A stretch of 64,000 nt of DNA, taken from NCBI RefSeq assembly GCF_014205165.1, contig NZ_JACHMZ010000001.1:3640501-3704500 (forward strand). Direction: 5' to 3'. Positions within the stretch are counted from its first letter, which is position 1. The number at the start of each line of letters is the position of its first letter. This DNA comes from Micromonospora carbonacea. Its GTDB lineage: Bacteria > Actinomycetota > Actinomycetes > Mycobacteriales > Micromonosporaceae. The notes beneath the pieces were generated by a model that was not told the origin of the DNA, searched no databases, and saw only the letters and a list, made by a program, of their open reading frames with translations. The position numbers and the translations under genes were made by a program. Of the stretch, positions 18,909 to 28,437 are shown one piece after another.

Positions 18909-20017
18909 GACAGGGTGGCGATCGTCTGGCGGCCGCCGTCGAGGAAGCCCTCCCACGGGCCGCCGTCGGCCTTGGCCCGGGGCTCCACCACGCCGTGCAG
19001 GTATTTGTTGAGGATCGCCAGGTCCTCCGGGGTGCGCCGGGCCAGCGAGCCGACCAGCGAGCCGGCGAGGGTCTCGGCGCGCAGGACGCGGTCGCCGAAG
19101 AACTGGCTGTGCAGGATGGCGTCCTCCAGGACGCCGATCTGCTCGGCGGTGGACAGCGCCGACTCCAGCTTCTCGTCGTCGCTCGTGGCCGACGCGGCGG
19201 CGGCCCGCAGGTCGGCGAAGCTCTGCAACAGGATGTCCAGCAGGGTGGGCGGGACGTCCAGCTCGATGCGGTGCCGGCGCAGCAGCTCCTCGGTGCGGAA
19301 CCGGACGATCTCCGCCTCGCTGCGCTTGTTGGTCACCACGGGGATGCGGACGAAGTTGAACCGCCGCTTCAGCGCCGAGGAGAGGTCGTTGACGCCCCGG
19401 TCGCGGCTGTTGGCGGTGGCGATGATGGAGAAGCCGGGCCTGGCGAAGACGATGTTGTCGGCGTCCAGCTCGGGGATGGCGACGTACTTCTCGGACAGGA
19501 TGGAGATCAGGGCGTCCTGCACGTCGCTGGTGGAGCGGGTCAGCTCCTCGAAGCGGCCGATGACGCCCTGCTCCATCGCGGTCATGATGGGCGACGGGAT
19601 CATCGACTCGCGGGACTGCCCCCGGGCGATGACCATCGAGACGTTCCACGAGTATTTGATGTGGTCCTCGGTGGTGCCGGCGGTGCCCTGCACCACGAGG
19701 GTGGAGTTGCCGCAGATCGCGGCGGCGAGCAGCTCGGCGAGCCAGCTCTTGCCGGTGCCCGGGTCGCCGATGAGCAGCAGGCCCCGGTCGGAGGCGAGGG
19801 TGACGATGGCGCGTTCGACGAAGCTGCGGTCGCCGAACCACTTCTGGGCGACCTCCCGGTCGAGCCCGTCGGCCCGCTCGGAGCCGAGGACGAACAGCCG
19901 CACCATCCGGGGGCTCAGCCGCCACGAGAATGGCTTCGGGTCGGTGTCGACCGACTCCAGCCAGGCCAGCTCCTCGGCGAACGTGACCTCGGCGGGGGCG
20001 CGCAACATCTCGGACAT
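18905..20017 (-). CDS. MoxR-like AAA+ ATPase
   Basis: 370 residues. Walker A is LLLIGDPGTGKSW (~residues 80-92). The sensor-1 segment is FSIIATANSRDRG, and the arginine-finger region is SSALKRRFNFVRIPVV. The Walker B position reads VIGRFEELTRSTSDVQDALI. The usual hhhhDE is replaced by an EE pair without a strongly hydrophobic strand, a noticeable departure. The ATG start at 20017 is supported by GGAGACCCC upstream. The gene lies 12 bp downstream of the vWA gene and its stop overlaps the DUF5682 start. MoxR ATPases with vWA partners act as chaperones that load cofactors or remodel partner proteins. Confidence 0.9.
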   Translation of the reverse strand: MSEMLRAPAEVTFAEELAWLESVDTDPKPFSWRLSPRMVRLFVLGSERADGLDREVAQKWFGDRSFVERAIVTLASDRGLLLIGDPGTGKSWLAELLAAAICGNSTLVVQGTAGTTEDHIKYSWNVSMVIARGQSRESMIPSPIMTAMEQGVIGRFEELTRSTSDVQDALISILSEKYVAIPELDADNIVFARPGFSIIATANSRDRGVNDLSSALKRRFNFVRIPVVTNKRSEAEIVRFRTEELLRRHRIELDVPPTLLDILLQSFADLRAAAASATSDDEKLESALSTAEQIGVLEDAILHSQFFGDRVLRAETLAGSLVGSLARRTPEDLAILNKYLHGVVEPRAKADGGPWEGFLDGGRQTIATLS

Positions 20018-20029
20018 GTCAGGGGTCTC

Positions 20030-21559
20030 CTAGGTGAGGAAGTTCTTCAGCTCGAAGACGAGCTTGCGGATGTGGCCGGAGACGACCGGGGTGCCCAGGT
20101 CCTTGAAGCGCTGCCGGAACCAGGGGTTGACGATCTGGCTGCCGGAGCTGTTGACCGAGCCGACGGGGATGAACTTCACCCCGGAGCGGTGCACCGCCTC
20201 GATGCCGTCGAACAGCGGCTGGGAGCGGTCGAACTCGTAGAAGTCGGAGATCCAGACCAGCACGGTGTTGCGCGGCTCGGTGATCTTCGGCCGGGCCATG
20301 GCCATCGCCACCGGGCCGTCGTTGCCGCCGCCGAGCTTGGTGCGCAGCAGCACCTCGAACGGGTCGTGCACCCACGGGGTCAGGTCCAGCGCCCGGGTGT
20401 CGTACGCGATGAGGTGCACGTCGACCTTGGGCAGGCCGGCGAAGATGGACGCCAGGATCGTGCAGTTGACCATCGAGTCGACCATCGAGCCGGACTGGTC
20501 GACGACCACGATCAGCCGGGCCGGGGTGGTGCGCCGGGCGGTCTGCCGGTAGAAGAGCCGGTCGACGTAGAGGCGCTGGTCCTCCGGGCTCCAGTTGGTG
20601 AGGTTCTTCCAGATCGTGCGGTCCAGGTCGAGGTTGCGGAACACCCGCTTCGGCGGCACCGACCGGTCGATCGCGCCGACGCTGGTCTGCTCGACCTGGG
20701 TGCGCAGCACCTCGGCGACCTCGTCGACGTAGCGGCGGATCAGCGACTTGGCGTTGGCCAGCGCCGCCCCGGACAGGTTCGACTTGTCGCGCAGCAGCTG
20801 CTCGATCAGCGACATGCTCGGGGTGAGCTTCGCGGCCAGCTTCGGGTCGGCGAGGACCTCGCGCAGGTGCATCCGGCGCACCAGGTCGCCCTCCAGCCCG
20901 GCGAGCACCCCGCCGAGGCCGCCGTTCGGCCCGTCGCCGGCCTGCCGGCGCAGCTCGCCGGGCTCGCAGCCCAGGGCCCGCTCGAACCAGCCGGCGTCGG
21001 ACTGCCACCGGGCGAGCTGGGTGGCGCTGACGCTGCCGCCGCCGGTGGCGAACACGTTGAGCAGCAGCTTCGACACCAGCGCGGCCCGGCGCACCTCCGC
21101 GCCGCCGGCCGGCGCAGCCGGCCCGTCGCCCGCCGGGGCCACGTCGCCCGCCGGGGCCACGTCGCCCGCCGGCGGCGCAGTCGCCGCCGTTGGCTCGGTC
21201 GCCGGCAGCTCAGTGGCCGGCAGCTCAGTGGCCGTTGGCTCGGTCGCCGGCGGCTCGGTGGCCGCAGGCTGCTCGGCCTCGGGCGGGGTGAGCAGGCCGG
21301 TCAGCTCCCCGGCCAGGTCGGGGAAGCGCTGCACGACGGTGTCGACGGAGACCGCCGGGTCCAGCAGCGCGGCCGGCAGGCCGAGGTCGTCGACGACGGC
21401 GACGCTCGCCGCCTCCAGCGCCGGCTGCTCCTCGGGGTCGAACAACCGGGCCAGCAGCCGCCAGTAGAGCACCTGCCGGCGGTTGGCATCGGCGTTCACG
21501 GGCGTGCCCGGCGGGGTGGCTGCGGGCAGGCCCTGCGGGGTGTCGGGGGTCGCGGTCAT
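20030..21559 (-). CDS. vWA domain protein, partner of MoxR-like ATPase
   Basis: 509 residues. The C-terminal vWA domain (~residues 325-509) has the MIDAS motif VVVDQSGSMVDSM (DxSxS) and the distal aspartate in WISDFYEFDR. The segment GGGNDGPVAMAMARP replaces the usual threonine loop. The N-terminal half is helical with a low-complexity linker of repeated PATEPTATEL and GDVAPA units encoded by minisatellite-like DNA. The ATG at 21559 overlaps the stop of the preceding gene (ATGA). vWA proteins of this kind bind their substrate via Mg2+ at MIDAS and work with the adjacent AAA+ ATPase. Confidence 0.9.
   Translation of the reverse strand: MTATPDTPQGLPAATPPGTPVNADANRRQVLYWRLLARLFDPEEQPALEAASVAVVDDLGLPAALLDPAVSVDTVVQRFPDLAGELTGLLTPPEAEQPAATEPPATEPTATELPATELPATEPTAATAPPAGDVAPAGDVAPAGDGPAAPAGGAEVRRAALVSKLLLNVFATGGGSVSATQLARWQSDAGWFERALGCEPGELRRQAGDGPNGGLGGVLAGLEGDLVRRMHLREVLADPKLAAKLTPSMSLIEQLLRDKSNLSGAALANAKSLIRRYVDEVAEVLRTQVEQTSVGAIDRSVPPKRVFRNLDLDRTIWKNLTNWSPEDQRLYVDRLFYRQTARRTTPARLIVVVDQSGSMVDSMVNCTILASIFAGLPKVDVHLIAYDTRALDLTPWVHDPFEVLLRTKLGGGNDGPVAMAMARPKITEPRNTVLVWISDFYEFDRSQPLFDGIEAVHRSGVKFIPVGSVNSSGSQIVNPWFRQRFKDLGTPVVSGHIRKLVFELKNFLT
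21125..21172. repeat. 18-nt minisatellite inside vWA gene
   Basis: Two and two-thirds perfect copies of an 18-nt unit (GTCGCCCGCCGGGGCCAC) encode the GDVAPA linker repeats. A neighbouring looser array at about 21190-21260 encodes the ATELPATE repeats. Such in-frame arrays allow linker length to vary between strains. Confidence 0.8.
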
Positions 21560-22962
21560 CGGCGCAGCAGCCGTCCGGCGCGTTCCCGCAGCACGGCGAC
21601 GGAGTCGCCGGCCTTCGCCTCGGCCTTGGCGACCTTCGCGTCGGTGGGGCCCTGCGCCCAGTCGCCGGTGTGCGCGACGACGGTGGCCCGCTTGACGGTG
21701 CTCTGCACGGCCAGCGGCTGCACCGTCCACCGGCCGGCGTCCCAGCGCAGCAGGCCCAGGCAGGCCGTCGAGGCGGCGACCAGGGCGGGGGTGAGCGGGC
21801 CGCAGGTCGGCAGCCGGTCGACGTCGACCGCGACGCTCACCCCGTCGACGGTGAACCGGACGTCGTCGCCGGTGGCGTCGACCGCGTAGCCCTCCAGCAG
21901 CACCGGCTCGGCGACGGCCACGGGGTGCCGGTCCAGCGGCGGCGTCGGCGCGGCCGCCGCGGCGGGCAGCAGCACCCGGGCGGTGGCGAACGGGTCGGCC
22001 GGCTCACCGACCCGGGCCTGCCCGTCGCGCCACCACAGGTCACCGCCGGTCAGCGGCAGGTCGGTCACCTCCAGGGCGCGGCGGCCGGCCAGCGCGGCCA
22101 GCAGGACCGGGTGGTCGGCGAGCAGCCGCCACAGCGCCGGGCCGACGATCGTGTCGACCTTCGTCGCGGCGACGGCGGTGCGGACCAGCCGCGGCGGGGC
22201 CCCGCCGGGCGGTTCGAGGACGGCGTGCACCTGCGCCTGGACGGCGGTGGCGTGCTCGTGCACGTCGACGCCGAGCACCAGCAGCCGGCCGGAGACGCGC
22301 TCGGTGGCGGCCGGGTCGGCCACCCGGGCGTCGTCCTGGGCGAGCAGCACGGCGCGGGCCCACAGGTCGGCCCACCGCCGGGCCGGCACCGCCGGCATGG
22401 TGGCCACCGGGCAGGACGCGGCCAGCTCGCCGGCCAGGCCGTCGAGGAGCACGGCGAGCCGGCGCAGCGGCGCGACGGCGAGACTCGCCTCGATCGGCCG
22501 GGCCCCGGCCGCCGCCAGGTCGTGACCGACCCCGCGCCAGCCGGTGATGGCCAGCTCGGTCAGCCAGGACCGGGCGGCGGGCAGCGGGGCGGCGGCCCCG
22601 GCCGGCAACGGCCCGGCCGGCGGGGCGGGCAGCGCGGCGCGCTCCCGGCCGAGCGCGGCGTCGGCGGCGGCGAGCAGGGCGTCGTGGGCCGCGCCGAGCA
22701 GGGCGGTGCGCGCCCCGGCCAGGGCGGCGAGGTGCTCGTCGGCGGGCGCGCCGGCGGTGACCTTCGCGACCGCCTCGGCGACCCGGCCGCCCAGCGGGGT
22801 GACGGCCAGGGCGGCGGCGAGGTCGCCGAGCGCGGCGAGCTGCGCCTCGCCCGGGCGGGCCAGGCCGGTGACCAGGGCGTCGTCGAGGCCGGCGACCACG
22901 TCGAGGGCCGCGTCGACGCCGAGCGGCGCGTCGGCCAGCGCGCTGAGCTGGGCCCCCCGCAT
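21556..22962 (-). CDS. Probable DUF5691 family protein
   Basis: 468 residues, rich in Ala/Leu, apparently all-helical in the first 330 residues, then mixed in the last 120 (EPVLLEGYAVDATGDDVRF). No catalytic motif or membrane segment can be seen. ATG at 22962 overlaps the preceding SWIM gene stop by one base (TGATG), and its own stop overlaps the vWA start. The DUF5691 label rests on gene order, since DUF5691 proteins usually follow SWIM proteins in this operon, and not on a motif I can verify. It may be a scaffold or adaptor between the SWIM protein and the ATPase complex. Confidence 0.7.
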   Translation of the reverse strand: MRGAQLSALADAPLGVDAALDVVAGLDDALVTGLARPGEAQLAALGDLAAALAVTPLGGRVAEAVAKVTAGAPADEHLAALAGARTALLGAAHDALLAAADAALGRERAALPAPPAGPLPAGAAAPLPAARSWLTELAITGWRGVGHDLAAAGARPIEASLAVAPLRRLAVLLDGLAGELAASCPVATMPAVPARRWADLWARAVLLAQDDARVADPAATERVSGRLLVLGVDVHEHATAVQAQVHAVLEPPGGAPPRLVRTAVAATKVDTIVGPALWRLLADHPVLLAALAGRRALEVTDLPLTGGDLWWRDGQARVGEPADPFATARVLLPAAAAAPTPPLDRHPVAVAEPVLLEGYAVDATGDDVRFTVDGVSVAVDVDRLPTCGPLTPALVAASTACLGLLRWDAGRWTVQPLAVQSTVKRATVVAHTGDWAQGPTDAKVAKAEAKAGDSVAVLRERAGRLLRR

Positions 22963-23468
22963 CAGCGGCCCGCCCCGGTCGCCGGGAACCAGTGCAGCTC
23001 GGGCAGCGGCCCGTCGGCCGCCGGCAGCTCCAGGTAGGCCAGGTGGCGCAGGAACCGGCTGAACACGACCGCCGCCGGGGTGGGCTCGTGGTGGCCGTGC
23101 AGCGCCCGGAGCAGGTCGCCGCCGGTCTGCGCCCCGTCGGGGACGTCGACGCGCAGGTAGCGCCCGACGCGGGCGACGCCGTATTGCAGGACGGCCTCGT
23201 CGAGCAGCGCGTGCAGGTGCTTGCAGGGCGCGCCGCGCAGGCCGCCGCAGGGCCGGTTGTTGTTGGTGGAGCAGTGGTAGGCGTGGCTGCCGGCGGTGAC
23301 CGAGGAGACGTAGACCCGCTCGATGTCGGAGCCGCTGGACACCACGCCCTGCAACCGGCCGTCCGCCAGCTCGACGAAGGGGACCTTCGCCAGCTTGCGG
23401 GGGCGCACCGCGGGCAGCACCGGCGCGAGGCTGCGCCGCTCCCACGGTGCGTGCTGCGTCTGGGGCAC
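22962..23468 (-). CDS. SWIM zinc-finger protein
   Basis: 168 residues. The SWIM-type zinc finger is seen as [12 protein letters not shown] followed by [11 protein letters not shown]. This gives spaced cysteines ending in the CxH pair, a predicted DNA- or protein-binding element. GTG at 23468 is preferred because GGAGG lies 7-9 bases upstream; the open frame extends to 23720 but that part has no family character. It is first of five overlapping genes (SWIM, DUF5691-like, vWA, MoxR AAA+, DUF5682). It diverges from pgi; the ~300-bp shared upstream region contains no clear palindrome. Confidence 0.85.
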   Translation of the reverse strand: MPQTQHAPWERRSLAPVLPAVRPRKLAKVPFVELADGRLQGVVSSGSDIERVYVSSVTAGSHAYHCSTNNNRPCGGLRGAPCKHLHALLDEAVLQYGVARVGRYLRVDVPDGAQTGGDLLRALHGHHEPTPAAVVFSRFLRHLAYLELPAADGPLPELHWFPATGAGR

Positions 23469-23775
23469 TGCGACCTCCGACCCGGGCGCCCGCGGGCGCG
23501 CCGATCTGGAGCACCGGCGGCGGGCCGGCGCACGACGACAGGGGATCGGCGGGGCACGGTGGCCCACCGGAACGGGCCCCACGGCGCCCGTCCTGGGAAA
23601 GATCATGCCCCCGGGGTACGACAGGTTCGCCGCCGGGCCGGACGCGCGGGCGGCGGTGCGCGCGCCGGGGGTGCGCCACGTCCCGGCTGGTGGCAGTCTG
23701 GCCCGGGCGGCCGGGCACACGCAGTACGGTTACGGCCGCGCAACGGTTGTGAGCAGGTGCGGGAGGAGAGCCGTA

Positions 23776-25413
23776 ATGGCCGAGGAGATCACCACCACCG
23801 ACGAGTGGCGGGCGCTGGCGGCGCACGCGGAGAAGCTGCGGGACGCGCACCTGCGCGACCTGTTCGCCGCCGACCCGGACCGCGGTGAGCGGCTGGCCGG
23901 CGAGCTGGCGGACCTGCACGTCGACTACAGCAAGAACCTGGTCACCGACGAGACGCTGGCCCTGCTCGCCGCCCTGGCGGGGCGGGCCCGGCTGACCGAC
24001 CGGATCGCGGCCATGTTCGCCGGGGCGCACATCAACACCACGGAGGACCGGGCGGTGCTGCACACGGCGCTGCGCGCCCCGGCGGGCGCGGCGCTGACCG
24101 TGGACGGCCGCGACGTGGTGGCCGACGTGCACGCGGTGCTGGACCGGATGGCGGCGTTCGCCGACCGGGTCCGCTCCGGCGAGTGGGTCGGGCACACCGG
24201 CGAGCGCATCCGCACGGTGGTCAACATCGGCATCGGCGGCTCCGACCTGGGGCCGGTGATGGCGTACGAGGCGCTGCGGGCGTACCGGGACGCGGGGATC
24301 TCCTGCCGGTTCGTCTCCAACATCGACCCGACGGACATCGCCGAGGCGACGGCCGACCTGGACCCGGCGAGCACCCTGTTCGTGGTGGTGTCGAAGACGT
24401 TCTCCACCCAGGAGACGCTGGCCAACGCGCGGCAGGCCCGCGACTGGTTGCTCGCCGGCCTGGGCGGCGACGCCTCGGCGGTGGCCCGGCACTTCGTCGC
24501 GGTGAGCACCAACGAGCAGCGGGTGCGCGACTTCGGCATCGACCCGGCGAACATGTTCGGCTTCTGGGACTGGGTGGGCGGGCGCTACTCGCTGCCCTCG
24601 GCCGTCGGGCTGTCGGTGATGCTGGCGGTCGGGCCGGCGCGGTTCCGGGAGCTGCTGGCCGGCTACCACGCCGTCGACGAGCACTTCCGCACCACGCCGG
24701 TGGAGCGCAACGTGCCGGCGCTGCTCGGGCTGCTCAACGTCTGGTACACCAACTTCCTGGGCGCGCAGACCCACGCGGTGCTGCCGTACTCGCAGTACCT
24801 GCACCGGTTCCCGGCGTACCTGCAGCAGCTCACGATGGAGAGCAACGGCAAGTCGGTGACGCTGGACGGCACCCGCGTGTCGTACGACACCGGGGAGATC
24901 TTCTGGGGCGAGCCCGGCACCAACGGTCAGCACGCCTTCTACCAGCTCATCCACCAGGGCACCCGGCTGGTGCCGGCGGACTTCATCGGGTTCAGCCGGC
25001 CCCGGCACGACCTGGGCGACATGCACGACCTGTTCATGTCGAACTTCTTCGCGCAGACCGCGGCGCTGGCGTTCGGGCGCACCCGGGAGCAGGTGGAGGC
25101 CGAGGGCACCCCGGCGGAGCTGGCGGAGCACAAGGTGATGCCGGGCAACCACCCGACCACCTCGATCGTCGCTGCCGAGCTGACCCCGGCCGTGCTCGGC
25201 CAGCTCATCGCGCTCTACGAGCACATCGTGTTCACCGAGGGCGCGATCTGGGACATCAACCCGTTCGACCAGTGGGGGGTGGAGCTGGGCAAGGTGATGG
25301 CCAACCAGCTCGCGCCGCTGCTCACCGGCGACGAGGCCGACCTGTCCGGCCTGGACTCGTCGACCCGCGCCCTGATCGCCCGCTACCGGGCGCAGCGGCA
25401 CGCCACCGACTGA
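23776..25413 (+). CDS. pgi: Glucose-6-phosphate isomerase
   Basis: 545 residues, the full length of the long-form enzyme. It interconverts glucose-6-phosphate and fructose-6-phosphate in the cytoplasm. Both PGI signatures are present in intact form: [13 protein letters not shown] region and [10 protein letters not shown] in the sugar-binding domain, and near the C-terminus the second signature around [18 protein letters not shown]. Catalytic Glu and His lie in [19 protein letters not shown]. The ATG at 23776 follows GGGAGGAGAG. A strong intrinsic terminator follows the stop codon, so it is probably monocistronic. Confidence 0.97.
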   Translation: MAEEITTTDEWRALAAHAEKLRDAHLRDLFAADPDRGERLAGELADLHVDYSKNLVTDETLALLAALAGRARLTDRIAAMFAGAHINTTEDRAVLHTALRAPAGAALTVDGRDVVADVHAVLDRMAAFADRVRSGEWVGHTGERIRTVVNIGIGGSDLGPVMAYEALRAYRDAGISCRFVSNIDPTDIAEATADLDPASTLFVVVSKTFSTQETLANARQARDWLLAGLGGDASAVARHFVAVSTNEQRVRDFGIDPANMFGFWDWVGGRYSLPSAVGLSVMLAVGPARFRELLAGYHAVDEHFRTTPVERNVPALLGLLNVWYTNFLGAQTHAVLPYSQYLHRFPAYLQQLTMESNGKSVTLDGTRVSYDTGEIFWGEPGTNGQHAFYQLIHQGTRLVPADFIGFSRPRHDLGDMHDLFMSNFFAQTAALAFGRTREQVEAEGTPAELAEHKVMPGNHPTTSIVAAELTPAVLGQLIALYEHIVFTEGAIWDINPFDQWGVELGKVMANQLAPLLTGDEADLSGLDSSTRALIARYRAQRHATD

Positions 25414-25431
25414 CCGGTCGCGGTTCTCCGG

Positions 25432-25472
25432 AACCGGCCGACGCCCCCACGGCGTCGGCCGGTTCTTTCTTT
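25432..25472 (+). terminator. Rho-independent terminator of pgi
   Basis: A perfect 14-bp stem (AACCGGCCGACGCC, 25432-25445, pairing with 25451-25464) has a 5-base loop and is followed by CTTTCTTT (25465-25472). It starts 18 bases after the pgi stop. It is the clearest intrinsic terminator in the window and separates pgi from the lanthipeptide cluster. Confidence 0.93.
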
Positions 25473-25490
25473 CGAGGCGGCACGGGTCGC

Positions 25491-25508
25491 CGGTGACTTT
25501 TGTCACCG
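25491..25508. promoter_or_regulatory. Perfect dyad upstream of the lanthipeptide operon
   Basis: CGGTGAC-TTTT-GTCACCG is a perfect 7-bp inverted repeat with a 4-base centre, 122 bp upstream of the GTG of the LanKC gene. Its position in the only gap before the operon makes it a candidate binding site for the RamR-like regulator encoded at the other end of the cluster. No clear -10/-35 pair is visible between it and the gene. Confidence 0.45.
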
Positions 25509-25630
25509 CGGACCGTGCGCCCCGCATCCATGGGCATGACTAACTGCACTGGGGGCGGGCGGGTCCGGTCCACGAGACTCGTATCCGTCGCCGGGCAAAC
25601 GAACCGGCCGAGATCGCGGAGGGGGTCACG

Positions 25631-28273
25631 GTGGACGAGCGCTACGACAACTACTGCGCCGCGGACCGGATCTTCTACGACTCGCCGGGCAGCGCGGTCG
25701 CGCAGCCGGCGTTCGCCGCCGCCGGGCGGGACGTGCCGGCCGGCTGGCGTCGCGAACCGCTCGACGACTGGCTGATCCACGCACCGGAGGGCGGCTCGCT
25801 GCCCCAGCAGGGCTGGAAGATCCATGTGTCGGCGACCCTCGACAACGCCGAGCGGGTGCTCGACGCGGTGTGGGACTACTGCGTGCCGCGCGGAATGTCG
25901 TTCAAGTTCCTGCGCGGGCCGCGCACCCTGCTGCTGCGCAACTCGAAGTACGCCTCGCGGTCGGCCAGCGGCAAGTTCGTCACCATCTACCCGCAGGACA
26001 CCGCCGAGCTGGAGCTGGCCTGCAAGGAGCTCGACGCGCTGCTCGCCGGCGAGGCCGGGCCGTACATCCTCAGCGACCTGCGCTACGGCGCCGGGCCGGT
26101 GCACGTGCGCTACGGCGGCTTCGCCCGCCGCTACTGCCTCTCCCCGGACGGGCAGGTCGTCCCGGCGATCGCCGACGCCTCCGGCACCCTGGTGCCCGAC
26201 CGCCGCGACCCGGTGTTCCACCTGCCCGACTGGGTGTCGCTGCCGGACTTCCTGGCCCCGCACCTGGCCGCCCGCAACGCCACCAGCACCACCGAGGTCC
26301 CCTACAAGATCGAGAAGGTCATCCACTTCTCCAACGGCGGCGGCCTGTACGTGGGCCGCGACCTGCGCACCGACGCCCAGGTGGTGCTCAAGGAGGCCCG
26401 CCCGCACGCCGGCCTCGACGCCGACGGCGTCGACGCGGTGGCCCGGCTGGCCCGGGAGGCCGCCGCGCTGCGCCGGCTCGCCGACCTGCCCCAGGTGCCC
26501 GCCGTGCACGACGAGTTCGCCATCGGCGACCACCGGTTCCTGGCCCTGGAGTTCGTCGAGGGCCGGTCGCTGAACAAGGTGGTCGTCGAGAAGTACCCGC
26601 TGATCGACTCCGACGCCACCGACGCCGACCGGGCCGAGTACGCCCGCTGGGCGCGCGACGTCCTCACCCAGGTCGAGGCGATCGTCGGCGCGATCCACGA
26701 GCGCGGCCTCGTCTACGGCGACCTGCACCTGTTCAACATCATGGTCCGCCCCGGCGACCGGGTGGCCCTGGTCGACTTCGAGGTCACCGCCCCGATCGAG
26801 GGGCACCGCCGCCCCGGCCTGCGCAACCAGGGGTTCGCCGCGCCGAACGACCGCACCGGCCCCGCCGTCGACCGGTACGCGCTGGCCTGCCTGCGCCTGG
26901 CCCTGTTCCTGCCGCTGACCCAGCTCGTCCGGCTCGCCCCCGACAAGGCCGCCCACCTCGCCGACGTCGTCGCCGAGCACTTCCCGGTGCCCCGCGAGTG
27001 GCTGGCCGAGGCGGTCGCCGAGATCACCGGCGGCGGACGCGCGGACGCCGGCGACGGCGGGCACACCGCGACCGGCCAAGGGCAGCCGGACGACGCCGAC
27101 GACGCCTTCGACGCGACCGGCGACTGGCCCGGCACGCGTCGGCGGATCGTCACCGCGATCCTCGCCAGCGCCACGCCGCAGCGCGACGACCGGCTTTTCC
27201 CCGGCGACATCGAGCAGTTCCGCAGCGGCGGGCTCAACCTGGCCCACGGCGCGGCCGGGGTGCTGCACGCCCTCGCCGTCAGCGGCGCGGGCCGGTTCCC
27301 CGAGCACGAACAGTGGCTCGTGCGGCGGGCCACCGCCCCGGCGTCGGGCACCCGGATCGGCTTCTACGACGGCCTGCACGGCGTGGCGTACGCGCTGGAG
27401 CACCTGGGCCGCCGCGCCGACGCCCTCGACGTCCTCGACGTCTGCCTGCGCCAGCCCTGGACCGAGCTGGACCTGAGCCTGGCCAACGGCCTGTCCGGCA
27501 TCGCCCTGAACCTCGCCGAGCTGGCCGGGCGCACCGGGGAGACCGCGCTGCGCGCCGCCGCCGACGAGGTCACCGCAGCCGTGCTCGACCGGCTCGCCGA
27601 CGACCCCGGCCCGGACATCAGCGGCGGCCGGAATCCGTACGCGGGGCTGCTGCGCGGGCGCACCGGGGCGGCGCTGCTGCTGGTGCGGATGCACGAGCTG
27701 ACCGGCGACCCGGCGCTGCTGGAGCACGCCGCCACCGCGCTGCGGCAGGACCTGCGCCGGTGCGTGGTGCGCCCGAACGGGGCGCTGGAGGTCAACGAGG
27801 GCTGGCGCACCATGCCGTACCTCGGGCAGGGCGGCGTCGGCGTCGGCCTGGTCCTCGACCAGTACCTCCGCCACCGCGCCGACGAGCGCTTCGCCGAGGC
27901 CAGCGCCGGGGCACGCCGGGCCGCCCGGTCCCCGTTCTACGCCCAGTCCGGCCTCTTCGCCGGCCGGGCCGGGATCATCGCGTACCTGGCGACGCTCCCC
28001 GACGCGGACAGCCGCCGCGAGTTGGACGCGCAGCTGCGCCGGCTCGGCTGGCACGCGCTGCCGTACGGCGGCGGGACCGCCTTCCCCGGCGAGCAGCTGC
28101 TGCGGCTCTCCATGGACCTGGGCACCGGCGCCGCCGGGGTGCTGTTCGCGCTGGCCTGCGCGCGGCACGACGAGCCGGCGACCCTGCCCTTCCTCGCGCC
28201 GCTGGCCGGCGCGCCCGAACTCCCCCGCAGCGGCGGGGGCGGTCACGACCCGCTACCCGACGGGGGGAGGTGA
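25631..28273 (+). CDS. ramC: Class III lanthipeptide synthetase (LanKC, RamC-like)
   Basis: 880 residues, the usual LanKC size. It phosphorylates Ser residues of the precursor, eliminates phosphate and forms thioether rings. Three modules are seen. The N-terminal lyase domain spans ~1-200. The Ser/Thr kinase domain (~220-470) has VVLKEARPH lysine, LVYGDLHLFNIM catalytic loop and ALVDFEV in place of DFG. The C-terminal LanC-like cyclase (~530-870) has GLHGVAYALE, ANGLSGIALN and LFAGRAGIIAYL but none of the Cys/His zinc ligands of class I/II cyclases, typical of class III. GTG at 25631 follows GGAGGGGG. Two precursor genes follow 6 bases after its stop. Confidence 0.93.
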   Translation: MDERYDNYCAADRIFYDSPGSAVAQPAFAAAGRDVPAGWRREPLDDWLIHAPEGGSLPQQGWKIHVSATLDNAERVLDAVWDYCVPRGMSFKFLRGPRTLLLRNSKYASRSASGKFVTIYPQDTAELELACKELDALLAGEAGPYILSDLRYGAGPVHVRYGGFARRYCLSPDGQVVPAIADASGTLVPDRRDPVFHLPDWVSLPDFLAPHLAARNATSTTEVPYKIEKVIHFSNGGGLYVGRDLRTDAQVVLKEARPHAGLDADGVDAVARLAREAAALRRLADLPQVPAVHDEFAIGDHRFLALEFVEGRSLNKVVVEKYPLIDSDATDADRAEYARWARDVLTQVEAIVGAIHERGLVYGDLHLFNIMVRPGDRVALVDFEVTAPIEGHRRPGLRNQGFAAPNDRTGPAVDRYALACLRLALFLPLTQLVRLAPDKAAHLADVVAEHFPVPREWLAEAVAEITGGGRADAGDGGHTATGQGQPDDADDAFDATGDWPGTRRRIVTAILASATPQRDDRLFPGDIEQFRSGGLNLAHGAAGVLHALAVSGAGRFPEHEQWLVRRATAPASGTRIGFYDGLHGVAYALEHLGRRADALDVLDVCLRQPWTELDLSLANGLSGIALNLAELAGRTGETALRAAADEVTAAVLDRLADDPGPDISGGRNPYAGLLRGRTGAALLLVRMHELTGDPALLEHAATALRQDLRRCVVRPNGALEVNEGWRTMPYLGQGGVGVGLVLDQYLRHRADERFAEASAGARRAARSPFYAQSGLFAGRAGIIAYLATLPDADSRRELDAQLRRLGWHALPYGGGTAFPGEQLLRLSMDLGTGAAGVLFALACARHDEPATLPFLAPLAGAPELPRSGGGGHDPLPDGGR

Positions 28274-28279
28274 TTCGAC

Positions 28280-28399
28280 ATGGCACTCCTGGACCTCCAG
28301 GGCCTCGAGCTGGCCCCGGCCGACCGCACCAGCGGCGACTCCCGGGCGAGCCTGCTGCTCTGCGGCGACAGCGGCCTCTCCGTCACCACCTGCAACTGA
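28280..28399 (+). CDS. ramS: SapB-like class III lanthipeptide precursor, copy 1
   Basis: 39 residues. The leader MALLDLQGLELAP contains the LLDLQ motif recognised by LanKC enzymes. The core holds two S-x2-S-x3-C units, SRASLLLC and SGLSVTTC, ending in CN. This is nearly identical to SapB/AmfS cores (RASLLLCGDS, then TTCN), so two thioether rings plus dehydroalanines are predicted. The ATG at 28280 follows GGGGGAGG, 6 bases after the LanKC stop codon. SapB-type peptides are surfactants that allow aerial growth in Streptomyces. Confidence 0.95.
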   Translation: MALLDLQGLELAPADRTSGDSRASLLLCGDSGLSVTTCN

Positions 28400-28437
28400 C
28401 CCCATCCACCGCACCACCTCCGAAAGGACTGATCAAC

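Noticed and set aside
18909..19925. N-terminal 339-residue extension of the DUF5682 frame
   Set aside because: It overlaps the AAA+ gene in another frame and is Arg-rich without motifs; the GTG overlapping the AAA stop is the natural start.
21556..25527. Minus-strand 1323-codon frame across pgi
   Set aside because: The part over pgi is antisense to a highly conserved enzyme; only the section from 22962 downward is a real gene.
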